From Blattamonas nauphoetae (lineage: Eukaryota > Preaxostyla > Oxymonadida): DNA of 64,000 nucleotides. The position numbers and the translations under genes were made by a program. Location: positions 1 to 64,000 of the forward strand of contig JARBJD010000183.1 of assembly GCA_033064195.1 (NCBI GenBank), given 5' to 3'. Position 1 is the stretch's first letter; every line of letters begins with the position of its first letter. A model generated the notes under the pieces. It was not told the DNA's origin, did no database searches, and saw only the letters and a list, made by a program, of their open reading frames with translations. Of the stretch, positions 1-9,882 are shown one piece after another.

Positions 1-225
1 ATTTAACCTGTTCAGTTTCTGAGTTGTGAATCTTATTATACAGTTCTTCTCTATTCTTTCCTTCCAAATGTCTCTGGAAAGTCATAGATGTTTCTCAAAA
101 CATTTCTGTTCAGGATCAAACGGTTCTAAAATTTTCAGTGATGACATTTAAATGGAATAAAAATATTCGAAACAGTTTTGATTTAAACTATATTGAACTC
201 ATTAATGAACTCAGGAGTTAAATTG

Positions 226-1494
226 TCAATTGAGTCTGCATGGAACTTTGTGTGTTGAATCGGAACGTACACTATTTTTGGTAGACATGTGAGTCCATTC
301 AGTTCTTTTAGCTACAACATTCCCGTGTTTGTACTCAATGAATTGTCCAACAAACTGAAACTGTCTTCGCTTCTTCTGAAACTTGGCAACAGTCTTGTTC
401 AAGTCAAGGTGAATCAACAATACGTTTCCTGGCTTGTATCGCCACAGCAGCTGTGTTGTCTGCTGTTGTTGGATGTTCTTCAATTGCTCTTCACAACTGG
501 GAGATATACAATGCTTCGATTTCACGATTGTTTTGTGCCTGCTGTGGAGTGAACTTGTTCCAGTACGCCTCGATGTGGAGTCATGTTGTAGTATTCCACC
601 ATCTGAGTCATCAAGGAATGATTTGCCATTTGTGTCGCATTGTCTTGGAATCCATCTCTGATTGTTCTGATCACTCGATCGACAATCTGATTTTGATTTG
701 TGAATGGTGAACTTGTGAAATATGTACTGACGTTCTGATCCTTGAAAAACTCTGATGCTTCAATACTAGTCCATGCTGCTTCACCATCACCTCGAATGTT
801 GTTAACGTGAACGCCACGATAGTTAATCAGGTCATTGATTGCAGTCTTGACTTTGCTCCATGATTTATCCAGAACAGGAATGACCACCAGGTATTTAGTA
901 TTGATGTTAATTGCGAAGAGGTAAATCTGTAGAACTGTTTTCGACGTTGGTGATTGTATAAAAACGAGATCAATTTCCCAGGATCCAAACTTGGGAGAGA
1001 AGTACGGTCTGTCACATTTCTGTGGAACCTTTTTGTCTGATGTCTGATGTGGATCTCCAGTGATGTCTTTGGACATAAATTGTATCTTTGATCGAAACGG
1101 ATATTGTATTTTTGTCACGGCTTTTGGAATCGTTGGTTGATCAATCATCAATGTGTTACCTCCTTGTTCCCTCCTTATTTTCCTAGGATGTAGAATCCCA
1201 TCGGTGAACATATTCATCGTACCATTCCTGAAATGATCTTCCACCAAATGGGATTTGTTTAGGATGTGCTAAAATGAACTCAGTTTCGTCATTTCCGAGA
1301 GTTCTGCTTACGTGTGAAAGAATGAACATGTTTCGATTCAGTTTCTTTGATTCAACGATCTGTTTGTCAATGAATTCTTCCATTTTCTGTTGATTGTCCA
1401 TCATTGAATTCTCTGCTTTGATTTGTTCCTCCTCTGAATTGTCCTTCTGTTGATGGTCAAAATAGCCTTTCACTCGTTCCAACATTCCCAGCAC
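226..1494 (-). pseudogene. Polinton integrase (retroviral-like DDE family), broken
   Basis: The central part (about 560-1240) reads as an integrase catalytic core: a Trp-x-Ile-Asp segment with following hydrophobic strand, a later Gly-Asp strand end, and an Asn-Gln-Ile-Val-Asp-Arg-Val-Ile-Arg-Thr helix characteristic of Polinton integrases. The downstream part (about 226-525) contains a basic, chromodomain/SH3-like tail with a Leu-Trp-Arg-Tyr-Lys-Pro-Gly-Asn strand, as expected for an integrase C-terminus. The function in an intact element is strand transfer of element ends into the genome. The reading frame is broken in about two places. Family assignment is firm; exact limits are not. Confidence 0.82.
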
Positions 1495-1626
1495 TTGCCT
1501 TGTCGTTGGTTCTGACCTTGTTGATCTCTCTCACATATGGCACAAAACCTTTGTCTATCTTCACAATTGTTTGTGGATCTGGTGACTTGGGAATCAGTGG
1601 ATCATCATCTTCAAACCTCATCTCTT

Positions 1627-2109
1627 TCATTGGAAATTCATATTCTGAACCAATTGATGTCGGGTTTCTCTTCTGTCCAGGAATGATTGGAGATTCAGGA
1701 GGTTCAATAGCAATTGGTTGGGAAGTTGTGTTGGAATTACGATGGCTGGTGGTTGATTAAAATGAATATTCTGTGATTCCTGATAATACTGTTGATATGC
1801 TCTGTACGCTTGTCTTGCAGTGTTGTTACTAAGGATCCATCCGGTGAATTGTTTCACAAATCTTTGAACAACTATTTTTCCATCAGCAATGTTTAAATCA
1901 GGAGGTAATTCTCCATTCAGCCAGTCATTGAAGTATGTCTCATCATTTGCGTCGTATTGTCCATTTGAATCATTGACATGATAGGTTGGTAGAATTTGCG
2001 AAAACGTCAATGTGACTCTGTATATTTTTGTCTCGGAATGGAACGTATTGTCCAGGAGTTTCTTCACTATTTGATCAATTTGTTTTGAACTCAAAAATGG
2101 TCTAGCCAT
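1627..2109 (-). CDS. Polinton ORF, 160 aa, unknown
   Basis: This 160-residue ORF starts with ATG right after an AT-rich motif shared with other genes of the element. I do not recognise the protein. The N-terminal third looks like a globular segment that begins with a Ser-Lys-Gln-Ile-Asp helix; the middle is acidic with several Asp/Asn-rich turns; the C-terminal part is rich in Gln, Asn, Leu and Pro and looks poorly ordered. Its position between integrase and polymerase makes it part of the Polinton. A minor structural or regulatory role is possible, but nothing in the sequence shows it. Confidence 0.55.
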   Translation of the reverse strand: MARPFLSSKQIDQIVKKLLDNTFHSETKIYRVTLTFSQILPTYHVNDSNGQYDANDETYFNDWLNGELPPDLNIADGKIVVQRFVKQFTGWILSNNTARQAYRAYQQYYQESQNIHFNQPPAIVIPTQLPNQLLLNLLNLQSFLDRRETRHQLVQNMNFQ

Positions 2110-2135
2110 TTCTACAAAAATAAAGTTTGTGTTTA
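2110..2135 (-). promoter_or_regulatory. AT-rich start-proximal motif (160-aa ORF)
   Basis: On the minus strand a run like TTTATTTTTGTAG ends two or three bases before the ATG. The same arrangement precedes the polymerase and the 117-aa ORF, which suggests an element-encoded promoter or initiator. Confidence 0.4.
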
Positions 2136-5100
2136 TTCAATTATATAATCAGTTGCTTTCAGTCCATGAATGAATGGAGGACACGATTCATTTTCAAGTA
2201 CGATTGCCTTCAGATGTATTCCACTGAGACTGAGTTTCTGTTGTTGTATTTTCGCAATCTCAAATCCATTGCTGTCATTGTCAGAATGAACTCTTCTCGT
2301 TTGAAAGTTCAATGTTGTTGTCACTGTTTTCTCTCCATTGAGGCACTTCACATAGTCATCACTCGTGATATTTGTTTTCTTCAGTGACACTCCTTTGATT
2401 TTGCATTTCTCATCGAGAGAGTAGCACTTGGGTGCAAGACAAATCATCTGCTCACCTTCCTTTCAATTGCTAATCCCAACAGTTTCTTCTCATCATCAAC
2501 TCCCTTTTCAGGATTGGGAAACCATTCATTTTGTGAGCATCATAGAATTCCTTATCAGCAATAACATGTTCAAATTGTTGATGGATTCCAGCATTTGGAT
2601 CTCCACTAATTGCCCAATAAGCAGAATCAGTATCACCCTCACAGAAATGAATCTTGTTCATGTCTAGACATTTGTACATGAAGTTGTAGATGAAATTCAG
2701 ATACCAGAACTTGGCATTGTCGAGTGTGAACACCGCTTCTTGCAGACATGTTTTGCACGATGCTTTCTCTCTGTCTTCAATCACAATGTAGTTGTCCTCA
2801 TTGATCTCTCTTGTTGCCACAAATCCTTTCATCATCTGTTTCAAGTATGTTCTCTTCTCATTGCAGATTGTGATTGAGTTGTACTTCTCAGTGTTTATTC
2901 CATCGTATCCGTAACTTCCATTCAAGTTGGTCTTACAGAATTGTTCCTTTCCCTTGTTTCCAACCTTCATTGCTTCTATTCTGTCATTCATAAATGAGGT
3001 CACAAATGGTTCGAATCCAGCATGTCTCGAGAATACCATCACAGTCTTAATGTCGTCCACAATGAAGTGACAGTAGTCGATGAGGAACCACAGATAGTAT
3101 GTCGAAAAGAACATATACTGATCGTGTGTGCTCAAGAGTTGAGTCAGCTTTCTTTGTTTGTCATCAGTCTTCAATCCATGTTTCTTCATCAACGAATACG
3201 TCTTCTCTCCAATGTTCTCTTCTGTCGTATTGACAATGATGTTTCTGAAGATTGGTGGGAAGTTAATGAAATCATTTATGGATTTCTCGTCGATGTGTCC
3301 TTTCAGTTCTGCAACAAACAGTGTCTTCTGGTTCTTGTCCTCTATGATCTCCCGACATTCTTTGTCTCCTGTGGCTGTGTACAAACATCTTCCTGGCATG
3401 TACATTCTGTGTTTCGTGTATGGATTGTTCTTGTTCTTGATTGATGAGAAAGCACTTGGGTAGAGAGAGTTGAAATCAACACCACAAACGTGAGTCATGA
3501 TGTGTTCAGTATCTTTAGAAATGACTTTGTTGTCTTCGTACGTGAAGTGATTGATTGGTGTCACGTTTTTGATATTCTGTCGATGTTGAACATTCGATAA
3601 TCCACCAGTCACTGCTGCTCTCAGTTTGTGATATGTTTGTTCGTGTGTCAGAGTCATCGGTAGTGATTTCCAGATGCAGTACTTCTTCAATTTAATTCTC
3701 AATCTCGTGAGATGCTCATCATGGTCTGACTTGTAGGTGTTGCAGTAATCACAGCAGATCTTCACGTTCTCTTTTGAATGTCCTTTTGAATTGTCGATTC
3801 GATCCAATGTTGGTCGAACTGCTTGTGTGAAGTGGCACTTGCAGATATAGCACACTCTCTTGCATTGTTGAACAAACCAGTCGTAGTCTGCTTCAGTGAC
3901 ATTGTTGGTAGTGTTGCGATGAGCTTTCTGGTCTTGATACCTGTACGATGCCACTTTGTACTTCCAGTATTGTTTGGTGATCTTGATTGGACCAGAATCG
4001 TCACATTCGTTGTAGTCAGCATCGATATCAAAGTCTTTGTAGGCACAAGCATACTTGATTGCTGAAGCATTGGCTGACAGTGACAGATTGTGTAACATGT
4101 CCACTTTGTATTGGAAGTTCAAATTGATCAGATTGTCCAGTGGTGCAATCATGCATTCAACGTCTCTGATGTTGTAGAATTTGAGGTACTCCCAACGGTT
4201 CTTGAATCCTTGATTGTTCCAATCATCAAGGTACAATTGGTAATCAGTATCGGACATTTCACTGTTGTTCAGACTGGAGTAGAATTCATATTTTGAGAAA
4301 GGTTCTTGTTTGCTCAACACCGTGTCGTAGTCTGATGAATCAAATGATTCGTAGGCAAAGAATGATTTCTGAAGTGTGGTCTTTCCTCCAAAAGCTTTGA
4401 CTGCATTATCCAATGTCATTGGTCCTGTGTACGACATCATGTCAATAAAGCGAAGCACCTGTTGTGTCTTCTCGTGTCTGATCAATACTTGTTTGTACTT
4501 TGTTGTTGATCCATGGAAGCTCACCACTTTCCAATCCTTGTCAACAAGATCACGGAAGATGAGATTGATGTCAAATCTGGAGCTGTTGAATCCAATGACA
4601 CTGACTTCATTTTGTGAAGGAATCTCTGGATCTTTATATTGATTGTTCTCTCGTACTGTCTCAGCATATTTGAAGAGCTGTCTGATCCATTGCTTCACAA
4701 AGTCATTTCCATCTCGAAGATCAAAGTAGATTGACTTCACTCCTGATTTTTGTTTTAATTGCTGATGCAACAGAGAGTGGTTTCAAGTGTGAGATCAACT
4801 GTGTGTTATCATCAGAGAAGAGATTGTCAAGAATGAGATCTTCCATTGTTTCGAAATCGTACGTGATGTAGTACTGCGTTGGTTTGAATTCGTCTTGTCT
4901 TTTGTGTGCCATCAGAAATTCATAAGTTCTATTGTTGAGGATATGTGGAACATATGGTCTTGGTGTTTTATCAAGTGAGATCTTCTTCATGTGTTTTCCA
5001 TCAAGTTCCTTACATTCGGCAAGATGCTTCTCGTAGTATCTCTTGAAGTTTGTATCCTTCACTTGGAATCCTCTCGATTGACAGAATGGACAGAGTTTGT

Positions 5101-6538
5101 ATCCAGTGAGTTTCTCAGGATCAACAATGAACATCACATGAACGAGAGTTGCGGTGAGCGGAATCATCAGAAGTGGAAGAACTCTTGCATCATCATTCTC
5201 GTTGATGTACGATTGACTGAGGAAGTACCGCTTCTTGTCTTCATCGAACTCATAAATGTGAACAGTGATGTTGAATACTTGCATTGCTCTCTCTAAATCA
5301 CATGCAATATCAAATCCAGGATATTGTTGAAGATGTGGAGTCAATTGTCGAGACTTCAGATGTGTGAGATTCATCCATTGTGCGAACAATCTGTAGGCTT
5401 CACTATTCCTCATGTTGATTGATGTTTTCTCGCCTTTGACATCTTGAAGTGTAAAGAACGATAGAGCTTGAAAGAAGCAGATGTTGTACTCGGAATCAAT
5501 GTATCGAACATTTCTCGTTTTGATGTGTTCAGTTAGAATGGTGTTGGCTTTTCCTGCAACTGGAAATCTGTAAACAGCAACAAGAATGGAGTGGAATGCA
5601 ATAAACATCGTCTTTGTGTCCATCAGTGTTCTCTCCTGTGATTCTTTGATCAGATTGATCGCATATTTTGAATACTCATCGATGTCTGCTTCACTTCGTA
5701 TCACCGTTGGGAAACTCTTCGATGTGTTCTCCAATTCTGGTCTGAAGTCATTGTACAGTGTCTCATCTTTGTCTTTTCTTTCAACGATCTTTCCAAAGTC
5801 GATACTGATCTTGAATGGACGATCCTTCTCTTTTTCATACACTGCATTGATGAAGGTTGTGATTTCCTCAACATTCTTCAGATGGTTGTGAAAGTACAGC
5901 TGATACGGTTTTCCATTGTCACTCACTTTCTCGATCTCATTCTTCTTGAACTTCTTTCGTGCATTTGTCAGACACTCATTGAATCCAAGTTTGTCTCTTG
6001 GTTCAGCGAGTAAGATACATTCATTGAATCCATCAAATTGCTTCACTTTTCTTGTTTCCATTTGTTCATTTTTCTTTTGAATGATCAACAGATTCTTCAT
6101 CCAATGATCCATCAACTTCTCCTCAATTGATTTGAGCTTCCGTGTGATCTTGAACACTTGCTTTTTCAATTCAGTTTCGTTCACTCTTGGATTTGCTTTC
6201 ATGTCAACTATGATGACGTTTTTATCCTCTTCATTCATCATTGCGTTGTTGTTCTGTTCATTCTGTCTCTGAATCAATGCTCTTTGTTCGATTTGTCGTT
6301 GATGTCTCACTTCGTTCAGGAATTTTGGAATTAAATTGATATTAAGATATGCTGTTGGATTAGGATTTCGATATCCAACATCTGGGTGTTGAAGCATTGC
6401 CAGGAGAAATGAATAGTGATGTTGCTTGTATGGACTGTCAGGTTTGTATGTTCGACCATCTATAAATGCGAATTGAGTGTTTGGAAAGAGTTCTCTAACC
6501 TCTCTGATTTGTTCCTTCACTTTCCAGAGTTGTGTCAT
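2133..6538 (-). pseudogene. Polinton protein-primed DNA polymerase B, broken
   Basis: Domains in gene order: an N-terminal charged/coiled region (about 6538-5600); an OTU-like cysteine-protease segment (about 5500-5120) with Asn-Ile-Cys-Phe-Phe and a later Val-His-Val-Met-Phe strand; a Cys2/His-Cys zinc finger (about 5085-5000); ExoI Thr-Tyr-Asp-Phe-Glu-Thr near 4860; ExoII and ExoIII segments further on; an HNH-like Cys-x2-Cys...Cys-x2-Cys insertion (about 3865-3730); palm motif A Asp-Phe-Asn-Ser-Leu-Tyr-Pro-Ser near 3470; motif B near 2915; motif C Asp-Thr-Asp-Ser near 2630; and a thumb-like C-terminal part at about 2133-2447. This set is that of Polinton pPolB, which replicates the element DNA from a protein primer. 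The gene is broken in about two places. The start at 6538 is the first ATG after the AT-rich leader. Confidence 0.9.
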
Positions 6539-6570
6539 TTACTACAAATTAAAAAAATAAAAAATAAAAA
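6539..6570 (-). promoter_or_regulatory. AT-rich start-proximal motif (polymerase)
   Basis: On the minus strand a T/A-only tract ends in TTTGTAG immediately upstream of the polymerase ATG. It is very similar to the tracts at 2110-2135 and 6936-6962. Confidence 0.4.
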
Positions 6571-6581
6571 AAGTTGAGTGA

Positions 6582-6935
6582 TTATTTTGACTTTCTCAAA
6601 TGTGGCTTCTTCTTTGCTTTCAGCCATGAATCTAGTCGCACTTTGAAAACTTCAGATCCACCAATTTCTCGATACGTGAATGGAGTCAGGACTTGCTTGT
6701 ACTCACCAACGAGCTCACAGTTGTACTTCCTCAGTTCATTCTCCACAAACGATTGAGTATAGTGTCGACGTTGTGACATGTGTGGTCTGTTTCCTTGATT
6801 CCACAACTTTGGTTTTATTCTCCACTCGACACCTTCATGGACATAGATGACTGGTTCTGTGCTTCGGACATACTCAGAAACAAGTTCACAGTTCTCTTTT
6901 TTCATTGATTCAACCAACTTTTCTCTCGGGTTCAT
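6582..6935 (-). CDS. Polinton small ORF with two internal repeats
   Basis: An ORF of about 117 residues from the ATG at 6935, chosen because it directly follows the AT-rich leader shared with neighbouring element genes. It consists of two diverged repeats of about 45 residues, each beginning Asn-Cys-Glu-Leu-Val-x-Glu-Tyr, then a Thr/Pro turn, a Tyr strand, a Trp or Leu-Asp-Ser-Trp segment and a basic Pro-His end. The pattern recalls the repeats found in giant-virus and homing-endonuclease-linked proteins that carry zinc-ribbon cysteines, but the paired cysteines are not evident here. A small DNA-binding protein is a reasonable guess. It lies upstream of the polymerase gene on the same strand. 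Confidence 0.5.
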   Translation of the reverse strand: MNPREKLVESMKKENCELVSEYVRSTEPVIYVHEGVEWRIKPKLWNQGNRPHMSQRRHYTQSFVENELRKYNCELVGEYKQVLTPFTYREIGGSEVFKVRLDSWLKAKKKPHLRKSK

Positions 6936-6962
6936 TTTATACAAAATAAAAAAGTCAAAACA
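6936..6962 (-). promoter_or_regulatory. AT-rich start-proximal motif (117-aa ORF)
   Basis: On the minus strand TTTTTTATTTTGTATAAA abuts the ATG at 6935. This is the third instance of the motif seen before other Polinton genes. Confidence 0.4.
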
Positions 6963-7049
6963 ATTTTGGAAACAATGAAATTATGTTCAATCACTTTCTG
7001 TGTATTTTACCAACATATTCTACAACTAACAATGTCAAGAACAGCCTAT

Positions 7050-8430
7050 TTGCGATTTCAAGGAAATCTGACAAAATATGGGGAATGATCCGAATTCGAC
7101 AATCCTTCTTTCTTTCAGCTTTTATGCGTTTTGGAACCTGCGGATGCTCGGCATCATCACTGTATGCTTCATTTTTTCAATTTCATCTCTTTTTACCAAC
7201 TTTTTTGACATGATCCTGATCACGCTCCATCTCTGTGATTGTTCGTCTTCTTCGTCATTTTATTACTGTTCTCTTCTTTATTCTTTTGTTTTCAACTGTT
7301 TTCATGTGTTTTCTCTCTTATTCTTCTTCAGGTGTCACCGTAGTGAACATTTCATCACTTCTCCAATTTGTACATTGTATGTTGCTTATTATCGTTCACA
7401 ACATCCTTCTTTATTCTCTTCTTTTCTTCCTTTAAATTATCTTCGTCTTCATTTTATTACTTTCACCTCTTTTGTTCACTTTTTAGGTTCGATCCCAGTC
7501 GTCTCCGCATCTCGGTATTTTTACCTGTTATTGGACATTTCATCATCATTCTCTTCTTTCTTTTTTCATCTTTTTTCATCTGTTTTCATCATTTCTACCT
7601 CTTCTTTCTCTTCAGATCATATCCAATTAGATAGATCATCATCATCTTCGATTTCAGATTGTATGTTCCAGATTATCTCCTCAAACTACTTCCTTTCTTC
7701 TCTTCTTTTCTTTCTTTAACTTGTTTTCATTCTAGTTTTTTCACTTTCTCCTCTTTTTACAACTTTTCAGACATGATCTAGATCGTCGCTGTATCTCAGT
7801 TTTTTTTCGCATTCTTCATCATTTCATTACCCTTCTCTTCTTTCTTCATTATTGTTAATCTCATTTTCATCTGTTTTGTTCCCTCTTTTTCAACAGGTAT
7901 CCTTGAATTGGAGGATCATCGACGGTTTCGTTTTTACATTGTATGTTGTTTCCTATCTCTTGAAACTTACTTCTTTCTTCTCTTCTTTCCTATCTTTTAC
8001 TTGTTTTCATATTCGTCTTTCTTACTCATCTCTTTTTTCTCACTTTTTAGACTCGATCTCTACAGTCGCTGTATCTCTGCACTTGTATGTGTTTTTGATC
8101 ATTTCACCTCGTTCATCTTCTTTGTTCACTCTTCTTTTAGCTGTTTTTATTGGTTTTGTCACTTCATTTTCATTACTTGTCATTTCATTTTTGTGGTCAC
8201 TTCTCCGTACTCATTTTTGCATTGTTTTTATGTTTCCTCACTTCATTTATGTTTGTTTTGCTCAAACTTTTTCTCAAATACATTGCGCTAATTTTTGTTT
8301 CATCACATTCCTCACTTGTGACGAGGATCCGACGGATCGTGGTCGGCTTCAGATCTTCGTCTTCGAACCTCTCATTGAACATTTCACTCGATTTTTTCAT
8401 TCTTTCTTGTTTTTTAATGTGATAAAAAGG
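7050..8430. repeat. Diverged ~280-bp tandem repeat, pyrimidine-rich
   Basis: A GATC-centred block (GATCC/GATCT followed by a GTCGC/CTCTGT-like segment) recurs at about 7212, 7491, 7775, 8055 and 8326, giving spacings of 279, 284, 280 and 271 bp. A second landmark, ATTGTATGTT, recurs near 7370, 7659 and 7938 with the same period. Each unit seems to have two related halves of about 140 bp built of TTCTTCTTT/TTTTCATC runs. Copies have diverged heavily. The long Phe/Ser-rich open frames here are a by-product of the T/C composition, not genes. The array directly follows the Polinton genes and could be an element flank or an independent satellite. Confidence 0.7.
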
Positions 8431-8928
8431 TGAACACAGACTCTGTTTACATTATTCACGTCAAATTTCACGTCGTTATCACGATCTCCACTTCACTGTT
8501 CACTATTGTACTTGCTCACTTCATTTTACCCTGTTTCACCTTCTTTTACCCTTCTTTTTCGAAATCTTTCATGAAAATATGAACATTGTGATGTGTCAAA
8601 GAGGACCAACGGTCCGAAAAAGCGTCATGAAATCGGTGAAATGAGAAGGAACGATGGATGAACGAAAGTGAAAACGGGAAGAGTGAAATGAAAGAAGAAA
8701 GACGTTGAAGTGATTGGAACGTAAACAAACAGTGAAATGTTAAGAACGAAAAAAAGACAAAAAAGTGAAATTTTGAAAGAACTAATGAACCAAAAATTCT
8801 GAAAATTCAGCCACAGCCTTCTCGAATGGTGATAACGGAAGGTCGATATGTGTTAATTCGAGAAAAATGTGATGTGAGGAAAAGTAGTGCGAAAATGTGA
8901 CGTGAAAAAGGTGTGTGCAAAAAACACT

Positions 8929-8936
8929 ATATAAGA
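8929..8936 (+). promoter_or_regulatory. TATA-like box TATATAAG
   Basis: TATATAAG stands about 25-35 bp before a short GC-rich patch and two ATGs (near 8960 and 8974), neither of which opens a recognisable gene. It may be chance in AT-rich DNA, or drive a non-coding transcript that includes the hairpin at 9060. Confidence 0.25.
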
Positions 8937-9059
8937 ACACAAGCCGTGCGGGGACGACTTATGTTCGTTAAAATGCTTGAAATATGAAGTGATTGAAGCG
9001 AAAACAGCGAAAACGGAAAACTCGTGAAAAAAAGTGTGAAAGTGTTGAACATGAAAGTG

Positions 9060-9098
9060 AACGTTCGGAGATGCGCCAAAGGGCGTCTCCGAGCGTTT
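9060..9098 (+). other. Strong hairpin, ~17-bp stem with AAA loop
   Basis: AACGTTCGGAGATGCGCC, three A residues, then GGGCGTCTCCGAGCGTTT fold into a nearly complete stem with one bulged G and two G-U-type positions. The G-U pairs suggest conservation at RNA level rather than a plain DNA palindrome. No coding frame runs through it. Confidence 0.5.
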
Positions 9099-9882
9099 TG
9101 AAGTGCAAGATCGTCATTAGACGATGAAAGCTGACCTGAACATGATAACCGTGAAAGCGAATACCGTTTTTCTAAAATTCGGAAAAATTCGAAAAAATCA
9201 TGGTGGGTCGGATCAAACTTTTTTCGAAAGTGTTTTTCGCGAAAATTTCCCCATTCAAAATGATGAACTAATTATGTGGAGTCATAAAAAATGTGTTTTA
9301 GACATATAGCGGTTCATAGTGGTGAAATATGAGCATCGACTTTTTCGACCTATTTTGGACCACAGAACGGTACGTAGCTCCACGAATTCCCAACCGATTT
9401 TCATCGGGATTGTTTTGATCGACGACCTGCATCGTCCCCGAGATTTTAGAATTGTTTTCGATTTTTTTCGAAGTGGTTCAACTGTTGGTTTCAATGGATT
9501 TGTGTGAAAAATGGAAAAAACATGAAAAATCGATGTTGACCAGAACATTTTTTGATCTCATTGTTGACAAGAATCAATTCAAACAACGTTCGGAATCATT
9601 CAAATCGTTTCTGAGCATTTGAAGGTCAGGTGGACCTCTCAAATAATTGCTGATGGTTCAATTGTGGCTTCTGGGAATGTCAAATTGCTTTGAAAGAACA
9701 ACAGAATGATCACACCGATTGTTGTGTCAATCGGCACGATGATTTTGCCCAGTAGTACCGTCTATACCAACGTGGTTCCCAATTCGTTCTATACACTACT
9801 GACGGAAGAGAGTTTGGGCCTCCAACTCACTTGCTCCACACACACTCTCCTCCACCAGTGGCAGACCAGCTGTATCCTCTCT

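Larger units (their letters stand above)
1..6944 (-). mobile_element. Polinton/Maverick relic, truncated by window edge
   Basis: Minus-strand genes typical of Polintons (Mavericks) lie together here: an integrase of the retroviral-like DDE class, a protein-primed family B DNA polymerase with an OTU-like N-terminal part, and small ORFs. Capsid, packaging ATPase and protease genes are not seen and would lie left of the window if present. The left end is missing, so terminal inverted repeats and a target-site duplication cannot be tested, and the right end is undefined; the repeat-rich stretch up to about 8.4 kb may belong to it. The element is broken, with roughly three to five breaks in what is visible, but protein motifs are well kept, so the insertion looks fairly young. 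Mavericks are known to be abundant in Trichomonas and occur in other anaerobic protists. Confidence 0.9.
8431..9882. other. Non-coding stretch, purine-rich on + strand
   Basis: No convincing gene. From about 8560 onwards the + strand switches from T/C-rich to A/G-rich, with many GTGAAA words. The stretch holds a small GGACC-AAC-GGTCC hairpin (8603-8615), a TATA-like site at 8929 and a larger hairpin at 9060-9098. Short open frames at 9124-9548 show no recognisable protein. Confidence 0.5.

Noticed and set aside
7078-8433. Long plus-strand open frames of 190-213 codons, Phe/Ser-rich
   Set aside because: They follow from the T/C-only repeat composition, shift frame between repeat units and have no protein motifs.
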